A stretch of 64,000 bases of DNA from Marinobacter sp. BGYM27. Its GTDB lineage: Bacteria; Pseudomonadota; Gammaproteobacteria; Pseudomonadales; Oleiphilaceae. The first letter of the stretch is position 1. Each line of letters starts with the position of its first letter. The stretch lies in contig JANZNS010000008.1 of NCBI GenBank assembly GCA_025153445.1, positions 62,001 to 126,000 on the forward strand. Direction: 5' to 3'. This document shows, in pieces, positions 15,804 through 23,999 of this stretch. Made by a program: the position numbers and the translations under genes. Below the pieces are notes generated by a model. That model was given only the letters and a program-made list of their open reading frames with translations. It did no database searches and was not told the DNA's origin.

Positions 15804-17267
15804 ATGACCCCGCCAACGGGACGATGGATATTGGTCTGGTTACCCGCTGCGGTTCTGGCTGCAGGGCTGTTGGCCACCGGACTGGTGAGCTGGCTGATCA
15901 AGCAACAGCTGGATAACAACAGCCGTGAACTCTTTGAAGACCAGCATCTCGAACTGGCGGAAGAAATCCAGAGCGCGATCAACCAGCGACTCAACCTGCT
16001 CAACATGGTCGCCAGCGCCATGCAGCCTGGCATCAACCGACAGCAGATGTTCAATCAGCAGTCCGGTTTGCTGCTCAGACGCTTTCCGGATGTGCTGACC
16101 CTCGACCGGATTGCCACTGTTCCTGCCACCGAACGGAGTTTTGTTGAGCAGCAGCTGTCTTCGGAGAATAACCAGTACATCACGTTTGGCGCCTGGCACG
16201 CCGACGGCGAAACGGTCACCGCAGCAAACGATGACGACTATCAGGTGGTCGTTCAGGTTGCGGAGCGTATGCCAACCGCCATTACTCTGGGGCTGGTCGT
16301 TAACACTGTTCCTCATTGGCGTCAGCCACTCGAAACCGCATTGCTGCACGAAAAGACATCGGCTACCGCGCAAACCTATCTTCAGCGCAACGGCTCGCAA
16401 CAAACCAGTGTCCGCCTGTTCAGGGCATGCCCGCAGATAGCGCCGGATCAACCTCGTGAAATCGTCAGCCTCGCCCTTTCACCCCAAAATCTGATTCAGG
16501 ATATTGTGCCGGGAAATATCAGCGACGATATGCAGGCCACGGTGTTCGACCTGGACCAACACCTCAAGCTGCCCCTGTTCGCCTCATCAAAAATCGAGCA
16601 CCCCTTGCCAGGCCTGGCGATCCGATCTGCATTATCAGTCGCGGACCGTGAATGGATTCTCACCTCTACGCCGAACAGCAACCTGATTTATGGCGAATCC
16701 CGCAGGATACGGGAGCTTATCTGGCTAATTGGCGCCGCCGGATCGCTTCTGATGGCGGCGTTGGCGTGGTGGCTGGGTAAACGGATCCGGTTTGAAATGG
16801 CGGCCAGGGCAGAAGTACGGAAACACCTGTCGACCGCACGGCGTACCAATGAAAACGCGCGAATTGAGAAAGATGCCCTCAAACGGGCGCTGAACGACAG
16901 CGAGCAGCGCAGCCGTGACCTGGTGGAGCTGGCAGGTGGATTCATTGCTGATCTGGATGAGGCCGGCCGCTTCGGCTATATCTCTCCCCAGATTCTGGCC
17001 TTAATCGGACAACCCCCAGGCAGCCTGACCCAGCACCTGATAACAGAGGTCGTCATTGCAGCGGATCAGGAGCGCCTCCGGCAAGCGCTGGCGGAATGCA
17101 GACGCGACAAACAGCTGACCCGGATTGATCTGATACTGCAGCATACCGACAACTACCCGGTGCCGGTGACCCTGCGGATAAAGCCCCTGATCGACACGCT
17201 CAATGGGTATGCAGGTTTCCGGCTTTCAGGCATCTCACGCCCAGGCCAACCGGAAGAACCATTGTAG
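15804..17267 (+). CDS. Membrane sensor with CHASE and PAS domains, no output domain
   Basis: The 487-residue protein has an N-terminal membrane helix (about residues 9-32). A periplasmic region of roughly 260 residues follows and resembles a CHASE domain (LDRIATVPATERSFVEQQL, later ALGLVV-like ITLGLVVNT). A second helix lies at about 307-325, then a coiled coil rich in Ala, Arg and Glu, then one PAS-like domain (GGFIADLDEAGRFGYISPQ) ending near residue 475. No GGDEF, EAL, kinase or methyl-accepting domain follows before the stop. CHASE domains bind small ligands in receptors that normally end in an enzyme, so this may act by pairing with another protein. It is transcribed alone, convergent with the patatin gene. 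Function unknown. Confidence 0.75.
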   Translation: MTPPTGRWILVWLPAAVLAAGLLATGLVSWLIKQQLDNNSRELFEDQHLELAEEIQSAINQRLNLLNMVASAMQPGINRQQMFNQQSGLLLRRFPDVLTLDRIATVPATERSFVEQQLSSENNQYITFGAWHADGETVTAANDDDYQVVVQVAERMPTAITLGLVVNTVPHWRQPLETALLHEKTSATAQTYLQRNGSQQTSVRLFRACPQIAPDQPREIVSLALSPQNLIQDIVPGNISDDMQATVFDLDQHLKLPLFASSKIEHPLPGLAIRSALSVADREWILTSTPNSNLIYGESRRIRELIWLIGAAGSLLMAALAWWLGKRIRFEMAARAEVRKHLSTARRTNENARIEKDALKRALNDSEQRSRDLVELAGGFIADLDEAGRFGYISPQILALIGQPPGSLTQHLITEVVIAADQERLRQALAECRRDKQLTRIDLILQHTDNYPVPVTLRIKPLIDTLNGYAGFRLSGISRPGQPEEPL

Positions 17268-17320
17268 AACCGCCGAACAGCGCTCAATCGCCGTCCAACT
17301 CGCGCTTTATTCACCGCCCA

Positions 17321-18400
17321 TCACAAGGGCCGGACGACCTCGCCAATCCGGCCTTTTTCGATCAGCTCCATAAACTCGTCACCGAGACGGTCACTTTCTG
17401 CTATCGCCTGACGCCAGACGGATTCGCGCTTGTCGTCAGCACCCATATAGCGTTCAAAATCCTTGCGGTCGGGCAGTTTCCGGTCCGGCAGGGTTTGCAG
17501 GTAGTCCCGCGACGGCGCAATCAGCACCACATCCTGCAACCGGGTGGCATCACCCCGGCGCCAGGGCATGCTCTTATCAAACCAGCCCGGCACTACCCGG
17601 TCGGTAAAATGGGGATACAGCACAACACCCGGCTGCTCGTAGGGTAGATCCAGATGGTAGTCGAGCAGCCCGCCGTCGCGGTATACGCCCTCGGGGGCAC
17701 CCGCAATCCCTGGAACACCCGACATGATCATGGGTATGGCCGCTGACGCCAGCAGCGCCGGCATCAGGTTATCGCGATTCAGTGGCACCTGGTGGCTGCG
17801 AAAATCAATCAGGTCGCCCAAAGGGGTCTTGCTGCGCGGATCATGGATAATCCCTCGCTCAAGAAAGCGGCCCAGATGACGCCGGCTCACCATGTTGGCG
17901 CTGATAGCCGTCATTAGCCCCAATACCAGGCGGCCACGGGTATCATGCTGCAACATGCCGAGGCTGCGCACCACCACGATGCTCAGACGGTAATCCGGAT
18001 GATTGAGAATGGCGTCTTCGCGCCCTGCCAACAGTTCCTCCAGAAACAGCACACTACGGCGGGTCACTTCCGCCATACTGACACCCTTGGGAAACCGTTG
18101 ACTGGTGTAAAGCTCGCAAAGACGGTTCAGTTGCTCGACCGGGTCACCCGAAGCGATCGCGGCAAACCGCCAGCTGCCGATGGAGGCGCCAATCAGCGAA
18201 CGCACCTGTTGTACCTGCGGCAGCCAATGGCCGAAGATAGCCTTATCAAGGCCTGAAATCCCCAATGCCTTTGGGCCGCCTGCGGCGCCCGGAATCACGT
18301 GGACATCCTCAGGCTGGAGGCCGCGTTCACGAATGCGTTGATACGCGCGGCGGCCGGCCAGAATCGTCAGTGCCGGTGAGCTGGAATTTCGTGTGGTCAT
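17321..18400 (-). CDS. Patatin-like phospholipase
   Basis: This 359-residue protein has the patatin Ser-Asp dyad: Ser73 in GASIGSW (GxSxG) and Asp242 in RDGGLLDY, with an oxyanion glycine-rich loop VIPGAAGGPKALG near residue 36. Patatins hydrolyse acyl esters of phospholipids or neutral lipids. There is no signal peptide, so it is probably cytosolic or membrane-associated. The frame is open for 50 more codons upstream, but the ATG at 18398-18400 is preferred: the upstream part has no family resemblance and would run into the divergent regulator's promoter. It is divergent from the TetR gene at 18523, which may control it. Confidence 0.85.
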   Translation of the reverse strand: MTTRNSSSPALTILAGRRAYQRIRERGLQPEDVHVIPGAAGGPKALGISGLDKAIFGHWLPQVQQVRSLIGASIGSWRFAAIASGDPVEQLNRLCELYTSQRFPKGVSMAEVTRRSVLFLEELLAGREDAILNHPDYRLSIVVVRSLGMLQHDTRGRLVLGLMTAISANMVSRRHLGRFLERGIIHDPRSKTPLGDLIDFRSHQVPLNRDNLMPALLASAAIPMIMSGVPGIAGAPEGVYRDGGLLDYHLDLPYEQPGVVLYPHFTDRVVPGWFDKSMPWRRGDATRLQDVVLIAPSRDYLQTLPDRKLPDRKDFERYMGADDKRESVWRQAIAESDRLGDEFMELIEKGRIGEVVRPL

Positions 18401-18489
18401 GGATCGTCCCGAATCACGCCAGTAAAGCTGCAGAAGTCTACCGAACTCATGCGCCCTCAGCCAGAAGGACTGCGTCAGGCTATCCAGTG

Positions 18490-18495
18490 TATACT
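18490..18495 (+). promoter_or_regulatory. Possible -10 element of tetR-type gene
   Basis: TATACT lies 27 bases before the TetR start in the 122-base divergent region. No good -35 hexamer is seen at the right spacing, so the promoter call is tentative. The surrounding AGTGTATACTG is nearly palindromic and could also serve as an operator. Confidence 0.3.
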
Positions 18496-18522
18496 GCGCG
18501 TGAATTTTTCCGAGTGCTGAGA

Positions 18523-19164
18523 ATGGCCCGTTCGAGTCACGGCGATACAACCCGTCACAACATCATCATGACCGCCCTGGCGCTCTACGCGGAGCGTGGC
18601 CTGGACGGCGTATCACTGCGCACGATCAGCGCGGAATCCGGCACCCGGAACTCCGCCGCAGCCCATTACCACTTCGGCAGCCGGCTTGGCGTGCTCGAAG
18701 CAGTGGTCACGTTTATAACCGACTATACGCGCCCGGCATTCAAGGCCGGCCTGGACGCCACCGAAGCGGATGCCCACCCCAGCCTTCGTGCGGTAGTGGA
18801 AGCGATGGCGACGCCCTACCTCTCGCTCGCCGTAACACCTGACTGGGGCCCCGCTGCACTGCGGTTTATGGCGCACCTCAATGCCGATAACACACCTGAC
18901 GTTGTGCAGCTGATGAATAAGCACTTCCGCCCCGACGTTGAGCGCATTGAGCTGCAGCTGCACCGGGTGCTGCCCGACGTTCCCCGGGACATTTTGCGGA
19001 TAAGACTCGCCATCACTTTCGTTAACCTTATTCATGGCGCCGCCGAGATCGACATGCTGTCGAACACCCCCTTCGGCAATATCCGGCCCGATAACAATAC
19101 GCTGTTCAACTGCTTCGTCGATTACGTGGAAGGCGGCCTTTCTGCCAATCCTGTTGGTCGCTGA
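18523..19164 (+). CDS. TetR/AcrR family transcriptional regulator
   Basis: The 213-residue product has a TetR helix-turn-helix at residues about 10-55 (ALALYAERGLDGVSLRTISA, then NSAAAHYHFGSRLGVLEAV) and a helical ligand-binding domain behind it. The frame extends far upstream, but the ATG at 18523 starts just before the DNA-binding domain as in the family. It is transcribed divergently from the patatin-like lipase gene (122 bases between starts), the classical arrangement of a TetR repressor and its target. The ligand is unknown; a lipid or acyl-CoA would fit the neighbour but is inference. Confidence 0.85.
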   Translation: MARSSHGDTTRHNIIMTALALYAERGLDGVSLRTISAESGTRNSAAAHYHFGSRLGVLEAVVTFITDYTRPAFKAGLDATEADAHPSLRAVVEAMATPYLSLAVTPDWGPAALRFMAHLNADNTPDVVQLMNKHFRPDVERIELQLHRVLPDVPRDILRIRLAITFVNLIHGAAEIDMLSNTPFGNIRPDNNTLFNCFVDYVEGGLSANPVGR

Positions 19165-19238
19165 CCCCTCGTAAATCACCACCCTTTTGAACCGTCCCAA
19201 CCTGAATCGTGACAGACCCTTTCGACTTCACAACGACG

Positions 19239-19247
19239 TGCTAGACT
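19239..19247 (+). promoter_or_regulatory. Possible extended -10 promoter of diguanylate cyclase gene
   Basis: TGCTAGACT gives an extended -10 element (TGn followed by TAGACT at 19242-19247), 62 bases before the GTG start at 19309. Only a weak -35 is present (around 19219-19226). Seen in sequence; activity is inference. Confidence 0.35.
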
Positions 19248-19308
19248 CAGTGAAATTACGCATGGTGACCGGAATACGCCCTTCACCAAATGCAGGCAGG
19301 AGCGCGGA

Positions 19309-20376
19309 GTGAACAAGCGGTATTCCCTGGATTTATCGACCAACCCCACCGAAACGGTGCTCGGGTACCAACGTCAAATCGTCTACCACGTCCATTTCTG
19401 GTCGCTGATTGCCGTTGCCCCTCTTGTTATAGTGCAGTGGGCCAACGGGCATGCGTTACTCAGCCTTTTGCTGGCCCTGTTTTGCCTGAACCTGGTACTG
19501 GTCATCCTCTTTTTGCGCACCCGGAACCGCTACCTGTTCAAGGGGCGTTTTTTCGCGCTCTTTGCCATTGCCTGCACGGTGTACTCCACCGTCATCAATG
19601 GCCATAACGGTTTGTTCTGGGCCTATTCCGCCATCGCCGCCATTTTTTTCCTGCTCTCCCTGAGAGAAGCGCTGAGCGTGAACGTCATCTTTATTGTGGT
19701 GATGTCCACCGTCTCGTTTATGCGCTTTCCGGAGCAGGAGTTTTGGCGTATCGCATTTTCTCTCAGTCTTACCGGTATTTTCGTGGGAGTTTTTGCCTGG
19801 CTCGTGGGGCGTATGCAGAAAGAGCTCACTGAGCTGGCCACTACCGACCCTCTGACCGGCTGCCTGAACCGCTCCCAGCTGGCGGATCTGCTCAATACCC
19901 AGATCCAGCTGCGGGAGCGTTACGAGCGTGTCGCCACCCTGGTCCTGATTGATATTGACCATTTCAAGGCGATTAATGATCGCTGGGGCCACGCAGCCGG
20001 TGACGAGGTCCTGACGGCGTTGGCGGCGAGACTGAAACGCAGGCTGCGCGATGCCGATCAGCTGTTTCGGATTGGTGGCGAGGAGTTCATGGTGATATTG
20101 CCGGAAACCCGCCATCAGCAAGCGGAGGAACTGGCGAATCAGTTGCTGTCGACCATTCGCGCGACGCCGGTGCGGGACGACATCCAGATCACCGCCAGCG
20201 CGGGTGTCACGGAAGTAATCAAAGGCGAAACCTGGTCCACCTGGCTGAACCGGGCTGACCAGGCGCTCTACGCCGCCAAGGATGCCGGGCGCAACCGGAT
20301 GATCAGCGTGCGCGGCTCCGCCCGGGAAAACCCGGATTTTGAGGAACCCGAGTCACCGACGAACGGCGCCGCCTGA
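19309..20376 (+). CDS. Membrane-bound diguanylate cyclase (GGDEF)
   Basis: The 355-residue enzyme would make cyclic di-GMP from two GTP. Residues about 30-170 hold five to six membrane helices, and a GGDEF domain follows (about 175-340). The active-site signature is GGEEF at residues 256-260. An inhibitory I-site RxxD (Arg247-Asp250) lies exactly five residues before it, so product feedback inhibition is expected. Other hallmarks are DPLTGCLNR and LIDIDHFKAIND. The GTG start at 19309 has AGGAG close upstream. The stop codon is one base from the tail of the convergent hydrolase gene. The membrane part is not a recognised sensor domain (possibly MASE-like). c-di-GMP would feed into the pilus and biofilm control suggested by neighbouring genes. 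Confidence 0.9.
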   Translation: MNKRYSLDLSTNPTETVLGYQRQIVYHVHFWSLIAVAPLVIVQWANGHALLSLLLALFCLNLVLVILFLRTRNRYLFKGRFFALFAIACTVYSTVINGHNGLFWAYSAIAAIFFLLSLREALSVNVIFIVVMSTVSFMRFPEQEFWRIAFSLSLTGIFVGVFAWLVGRMQKELTELATTDPLTGCLNRSQLADLLNTQIQLRERYERVATLVLIDIDHFKAINDRWGHAAGDEVLTALAARLKRRLRDADQLFRIGGEEFMVILPETRHQQAEELANQLLSTIRATPVRDDIQITASAGVTEVIKGETWSTWLNRADQALYAAKDAGRNRMISVRGSARENPDFEEPESPTNGAA

Positions 20377-20377
20377 G

Positions 20378-21289
20378 TCAGATCGACGCCCAAAACGCCG
20401 TAACGGCCTCGCACACCTTTTGCGGCGTCTCATAATGAGGGTAGTGGCCAACCCCCTCTAACGTCACCACGTCAGGGTCGGGCACAAGTGTGCGGTATCG
20501 CTCAGCCATCGCCAGCCCGGAAACCGGGTCACTTGTTCCGCAAATCATCCGTAATGGTTGCGGGGCAGTCTGCATCGCGCCGACCCAGCGATGACGGTGG
20601 CATCGTCGTTCTTCCTGAAACCGAATCAGACGGTGCAGGATTCCCCGCCCATTGTCGTAGAGTAACAACTGCCAGAAATCGTCCAGCTCGGCCGCACTCG
20701 GCCGGTGGGCAGGCCCGAAAATTTTCGAGATATTGTAGTCAAATACCTGACGCGTCAGCGCCCGACTGACCAGCCCGCCCAGAGGACCGCACAGCAGTTT
20801 CTGGATCAGCAGGGGCTGATGCACTTCAGGGAAAAGCCCACCGTTGAGAAAACAGGCGCTGGCAACAGAAAATGTTAGCGTCCCCTCCTGATCTCTGGCC
20901 AGCAACTCCTGGGCAACGCTGCAACCGTAATCGTGGGCCAGCAGATGAACGCGGCGAATACCCAAAGCCTCGAGCCAACCCTGCTGCATATCGGTCTGAT
21001 CGACAATGCTGTAAGGATAGTGCTTCGGCTTGTCAGAGAAGCCAAACCCCAGCATGTCCGCCACCAAGACCTGATGCTGCCGGCACAAAGCCGCCCAAAT
21101 GCGGCTCCAGTCCCAAGATGCAGTGGGAAAGCCATGTAACAGCAATACCGCATCGCCGGCACCACCAATCCGGCTGAAGATGGCGTGCTCACCATAGCAA
21201 AACCATTTGCCACCCTGCTGCCAGCGCGGCAACGTCATATCCGCTGTCGCGTCCAGTTGCGACACATTGAGAGAAACCACCCGTTCCAT
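20378..21289 (-). CDS. Alpha/beta hydrolase, MEST-like with Asp nucleophile
   Basis: The 303-residue protein has an alpha/beta hydrolase fold with LLLHGFPTASWDW (oxyanion region) and a nucleophile elbow AHDYGCSVAQELL in which Asp120 replaces the usual Ser. An Asp nucleophile is known in epoxide hydrolases and haloalkane dehalogenases, and the LLAHDYG form is typical of the MEST/PEG1-like group. The general-base His lies in GVGHYPHYE near the C-terminus and the acid is probably in GTSDPVSG. Substrate is unknown. It ends one base from the convergent diguanylate cyclase. An 18-bp perfect palindrome lies upstream of its start. Confidence 0.8.
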   Translation of the reverse strand: MERVVSLNVSQLDATADMTLPRWQQGGKWFCYGEHAIFSRIGGAGDAVLLLHGFPTASWDWSRIWAALCRQHQVLVADMLGFGFSDKPKHYPYSIVDQTDMQQGWLEALGIRRVHLLAHDYGCSVAQELLARDQEGTLTFSVASACFLNGGLFPEVHQPLLIQKLLCGPLGGLVSRALTRQVFDYNISKIFGPAHRPSAAELDDFWQLLLYDNGRGILHRLIRFQEERRCHRHRWVGAMQTAPQPLRMICGTSDPVSGLAMAERYRTLVPDPDVVTLEGVGHYPHYETPQKVCEAVTAFWASI

Positions 21290-21332
21290 AGGCCTTTATC
21301 CGCAGCCTGCCGACTGCCCTTTCAATTGGGTA

Positions 21333-21350
21333 TGTAAAGCCCAGTTTACA
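21333..21350. promoter_or_regulatory. Perfect inverted repeat upstream of hydrolase gene
   Basis: TGTAAA-gcccag-TTTACA is an 18-bp dyad 44 bases upstream of the minus-strand hydrolase start. Symmetry and location suggest an operator for an unknown dimeric regulator. Confidence 0.45.
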
Positions 21351-21490
21351 CCTGCCGTTTTGCGGCATCTGTGGACCATCCCTGTTTTCTGCTGCCTGAC
21401 AACGACACATCACCAGATATCTAACAAATCAATATAGAACAATATGTTAGTAGGGCAACAAGAATAAAAGTGCGGCGTGTCGGTGCTCTG

Positions 21491-21510
21491 GCATAGTTTA
21501 CGCATAGTTT
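21491..21510 (+). repeat. Tandem direct repeat, 11-bp period
   Basis: GCATAGTTT occurs at 21491-21499 and again at 21502-21510, about one helical turn apart, 70 bases upstream of the small gene at 21580. This may be a tandem binding site; no regulator is identified. Confidence 0.4.
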
Positions 21511-21579
21511 TTCATTGAAGTCTCAACCAGGCGCCGACCCTTCCCTCTTCTGGCGTACTGGATGTTAAGAGGTAGCATC

Positions 21580-21786
21580 ATGCGAGGCATTCCAACATTG
21601 TCCCAGACACATCACGATCAGAACCGTCTGGACCGGCTTTACCAACTAAAACAGCAACAGCTGTTAAGAGCGTCCGGCTCACGTGCCGACAGCCTGCTGT
21701 GTCAGGTACTGGCAGCCGAGGCCGATGCGATTGATGTTGCGCTGCGCCTGAACCGGGATAAGGACGCCCAGGGTAATTCTGAATAA
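21580..21786 (+). CDS. Small hypothetical protein, 68 residues
   Basis: The predicted product is soluble and helical, with a basic and Gln-rich first half (LDRLYQLKQQQLLRASGSRAD) and an Ala/Leu-rich amphipathic second half. I recognise no family. The ATG at 21580 has AAGAGG eight bases upstream; the in-frame ATG at 21562 has no ribosome-binding site. It stands alone between the divergent hydrolase gene and folE, with more than 100 bases free on each side. The good Shine-Dalgarno and a small hairpin after the stop support a real gene. No function can be given. Confidence 0.55.
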   Translation: MRGIPTLSQTHHDQNRLDRLYQLKQQQLLRASGSRADSLLCQVLAAEADAIDVALRLNRDKDAQGNSE

Positions 21787-21815
21787 CGTCCCGCGCACGC
21801 CCAGTCTGCAGCCTC

Positions 21816-21843
21816 GCTATTTGGGTTTTGCTGCAAAAATAGC
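21816..21843 (+). terminator. Weak hairpin after small gene
   Basis: GCTATTT (21816-21822) pairs with AAATAGC (21837-21843) across a 14-base loop, 30 bases after the stop. The stem is AU-rich and only a short U-rich stretch (ttaatctt) follows, so this is a weak candidate. Confidence 0.3.
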
Positions 21844-21998
21844 TTAATCTTCCCTCATACAGGCCGGAACTCACGATACCAGCCGCCCCGATAGCGCCAG
21901 TCATACCCGTCACGATCCGGCCCATCCGTTCGGCCCGTTCCGGCGTATCTTGTTATCCGACATGACGCCAGGTGACGCGTCGTCAGTATTTTGGCGAT

Positions 21999-22015
21999 CG
22001 TCACTGATGGTGACG
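21999..22015. promoter_or_regulatory. Inverted repeat upstream of folE
   Basis: CGTCAC-TGATG-GTGACG forms a 17-bp dyad 68 bases before the folE start. Further GTGAC/GTCA pieces surround it (21972-22045). It could be an operator or a leader hairpin; the 296-base gap from 21787 to 22082 holds no other gene that I can support. Confidence 0.35.
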
Positions 22016-22082
22016 GATGGACACTACGGCGACGTCATGGTGACAGTAACCGACGCAAACCGGACGCCAGAGAGAGCGAACA

Positions 22083-22649
22083 ATGAGCGACAACACCAGC
22101 AGCATTGCCCAGCACTACGCGGAAATCATCCGGTCTCTGGGCGAGGATACAGACCGGGAGGGCTTGCAGGACACGCCCATGCGGGCAGCCAAAGCCATGG
22201 AATTCCTGACCCATGGGTATAGCCAGGATCTGGCCAGCATCGTCAATAATGCGGTTTTCGAGTCCGACATGGACGAGATGGTCGTGGTTCAGGATATTGA
22301 GCTCTACAGCCTGTGCGAACACCACCTGTTGCCGTTTATCGGCAAGTGCCACATTGCCTACATCCCCAAAGGCAAGGTGCTCGGACTTTCGAAACTGGCC
22401 CGTATCGTTGATATGTATGCCCGTAGACTGCAAATTCAGGAGAACCTGACACGGGAAATTGCCGAAGCGATCCGTCAGGTCACGCAAGCTGACGGCGTCG
22501 GTGTCGTCATCGAGGCACAGCACATGTGTATGATGATGCGCGGTGTCGAAAAACAGAACTCGCTGATGAAGACCAGCGTTATGCTCGGCAGCTTCCGCAA
22601 ATCCCAGGCAACCCGGACTGAATTCCTGACTCTGATCAGCCAGCGCTGA
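22083..22649 (+). CDS. folE: GTP cyclohydrolase I
   Basis: This 188-residue type IA enzyme converts GTP to 7,8-dihydroneopterin triphosphate, the first step of folate and pterin synthesis. Zinc and active-site motifs are present: [17 protein letters not shown] (Cys and His ligands), [16 protein letters not shown], and the late [12 protein letters not shown] with the catalytic His and second Cys. Length fits the bacterial family. GAGAGAGC precedes the ATG. It is followed 19 bases later by folX, so the product is probably routed to monapterin as well as folate. Confidence 0.95.
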   Translation: MSDNTSSIAQHYAEIIRSLGEDTDREGLQDTPMRAAKAMEFLTHGYSQDLASIVNNAVFESDMDEMVVVQDIELYSLCEHHLLPFIGKCHIAYIPKGKVLGLSKLARIVDMYARRLQIQENLTREIAEAIRQVTQADGVGVVIEAQHMCMMMRGVEKQNSLMKTSVMLGSFRKSQATRTEFLTLISQR

Positions 22650-22668
22650 AGCCCCTAAATTCCCAGAT

Positions 22669-23064
22669 ATGAGACCCGCTATGCCGACACCCAATGTCGA
22701 TCGTCAGGCCACCGTGCGCATCAAGGATTTGCTGCTGCGTACCTATATCGGTATCAAAGAAGAAGAAATCAACAATCAGCAGGATGTGCGGATTAACGTC
22801 AAACTCCGCTATGACGCATCCGCTGCTGTGAGCAATAATGACATTGCGTCCGCCCTGAACTATCGCACCATCACCAAGGAAATCATCCACCATGTGGACG
22901 GCAACCGCTTTGCGCTGCTCGAACGCATGACCCACGAAGTGCTGATGATTGTGATGGCCCATGGCATGGTGCAGTGGGCAAGGGTAGAAATTGATAAGCC
23001 CCACGCGCTACGCTATGCCGAATCGGTATCGGTGTCACTTGAGGCGCACCGGGACAGTCTTTGA
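22669..23064 (+). CDS. folX: Dihydroneopterin triphosphate epimerase FolX
   Basis: This 131-residue member of the FolB/FolX aldolase-epimerase fold has [16 protein letters not shown] at the start and the conserved [17 protein letters not shown] near the end, which is the FolX signature (in FolB the Lys-Pro stretch is followed by a different context). FolX epimerises dihydroneopterin triphosphate to dihydromonapterin triphosphate, precursor of tetrahydromonapterin in pseudomonad-like bacteria. Starts at ATG 22669 or 22681 (MPTPN) are both possible. It directly follows folE, its substrate supplier, and is followed 10 bases later by a CoA-binding protein gene. Confidence 0.88.
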   Translation: MRPAMPTPNVDRQATVRIKDLLLRTYIGIKEEEINNQQDVRINVKLRYDASAAVSNNDIASALNYRTITKEIIHHVDGNRFALLERMTHEVLMIVMAHGMVQWARVEIDKPHALRYAESVSVSLEAHRDSL

Positions 23065-23074
23065 GGAACCTTTC

Positions 23075-23509
23075 ATGCCCGTAAACAGCCCCGATCAGTT
23101 ACGCGTTATTCTGGAAAACGTGCGCACCATCGCCCTGGTCGGTGCCAGCGAAAAACACCACCGTGACAGCCATCAGGTTATGGCGTTTTTGCAGGGGCGT
23201 GGCTACCGGGTGATCCCGGTCAACCCCCGGCTTGCGGGCGGCCAACTGCTGGGCGAAACCGTCTACCCCTCTGTCAGCAGCATTCCCGATAAAGTTGATA
23301 TGGCGGACCTGTTTCTGGCCTCTCACCGGGTAGCCCCGGTAGTCGACGAAGTAATCAACAAAGGCATTGGTATCGTCTGGATGCAGATTGGCGTGATCGA
23401 TGAAAGCGCGGCAGAAAAAGCCGAGCGTGCTGGCCTGCAGGTCGTGATGGACCGCTGTCCGAAACAGGAAATTCCGCGCCTGGGCGTCCCGCTGGCGGTC
23501 ACATCCTGA
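23075..23509 (+). CDS. CoA-binding (YccU-like) protein
   Basis: The 144-residue protein is a single Rossmann-like CoA-binding domain. It has IALVGASEKHHRDSHQVMAF (glycine-rich loop), GYRVIPVNPR, and WMQIGVIDESAAEKAERAG, followed by MDRCPKQEIPRLG with the conserved Cys-Pro typical of the family. It resembles the N-terminal domain of succinyl-CoA synthetase alpha. Role unknown. The frame extends upstream into folX, but the ATG at 23075 lies after GAGGAACC and gives the usual length. Short spacing places it in the folE-folX operon. Confidence 0.85.
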   Translation: MPVNSPDQLRVILENVRTIALVGASEKHHRDSHQVMAFLQGRGYRVIPVNPRLAGGQLLGETVYPSVSSIPDKVDMADLFLASHRVAPVVDEVINKGIGIVWMQIGVIDESAAEKAERAGLQVVMDRCPKQEIPRLGVPLAVTS

Positions 23510-23582
23510 TGATGGAACGGGTCACCTCGCATCCCCTTAAAATTGCGGTCACTTCTCGCCTGACCTAAGGGTAAAACGGCTT

Positions 23583-23617
23583 GCGGGCAGTGCAACGTCT
23601 GTCACTTCGCTGCCCGC
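23583..23617 (+). terminator. Hairpin after folE-folX-CoA-binding operon
   Basis: GCGGGCAG (23583-23590) and CTGCCCGC (23610-23617) are perfect complements across a 19-base loop, 74 bases after the operon's last stop. There is no U-run, so a Rho-independent role is uncertain. Confidence 0.4.
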
Positions 23618-23688
23618 TGATGTCACCTAACTTTACACCACGACCAACCACAACCTGACCGCCCTTCTGAACACCCTTCGGCAACTCA

Positions 23689-23694
23689 TATAAA
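23689..23694 (+). promoter_or_regulatory. Possible -10 element upstream of the 32-residue ORF
   Basis: TATAAA lies 18 bases after TTCTGA (23665-23670) in the 300-base gap before the tiny gene at 23818. The match is moderate. A start near 23702 would leave a leader of about 115 bases. Confidence 0.3.
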
Positions 23695-23817
23695 AGACTC
23701 CGGTTTTCATCAAACGGACTCAAACTTGCGAGAGACTAACCGGAACAACTGAATGAGCCGCCAGCTATTGTCGCTGACGACACATTCCCGCCTGCATGTC
23801 ACAACCGGAGGTGCATC

Positions 23818-23916
23818 ATGGTCAGTGAGTTGATTTCGTTCGCCAAAATCTCAGCGGTCACAATGTTGTTTGTGCTGGCATCGGCCTATTCCGGCGGTGT
23901 TGGCTTCGGGTTCTGA
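23818..23916 (+). CDS. Tiny hydrophobic peptide, 32 residues
   Basis: The frame from the ATG at 23818 encodes 32 residues ending in a stop at 23914-23916. It has a short polar N-terminus (MVSELISFAK), a hydrophobic helix of about 16 residues (ISAVTMLFVLASAY) and a Gly-rich end SGGVGFGF. A near-perfect Shine-Dalgarno GGAGG (23807-23811) sits six bases before the ATG, which is the main reason to believe it. It is too short for ordinary gene finders. It lies alone between the folX operon and the HD-GYP gene. No family is recognised; a single-pass membrane peptide or a leader peptide are both possible. Confidence 0.5.
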   Translation: MVSELISFAKISAVTMLFVLASAYSGGVGFGF

Positions 23917-23999
23917 TCTGCGTTGAAGTGCCGATAGCATGTGCAAGTGAGCATGCCGTGCCATAATACAGGCCATATGCTCAACGGATTGGACACATC

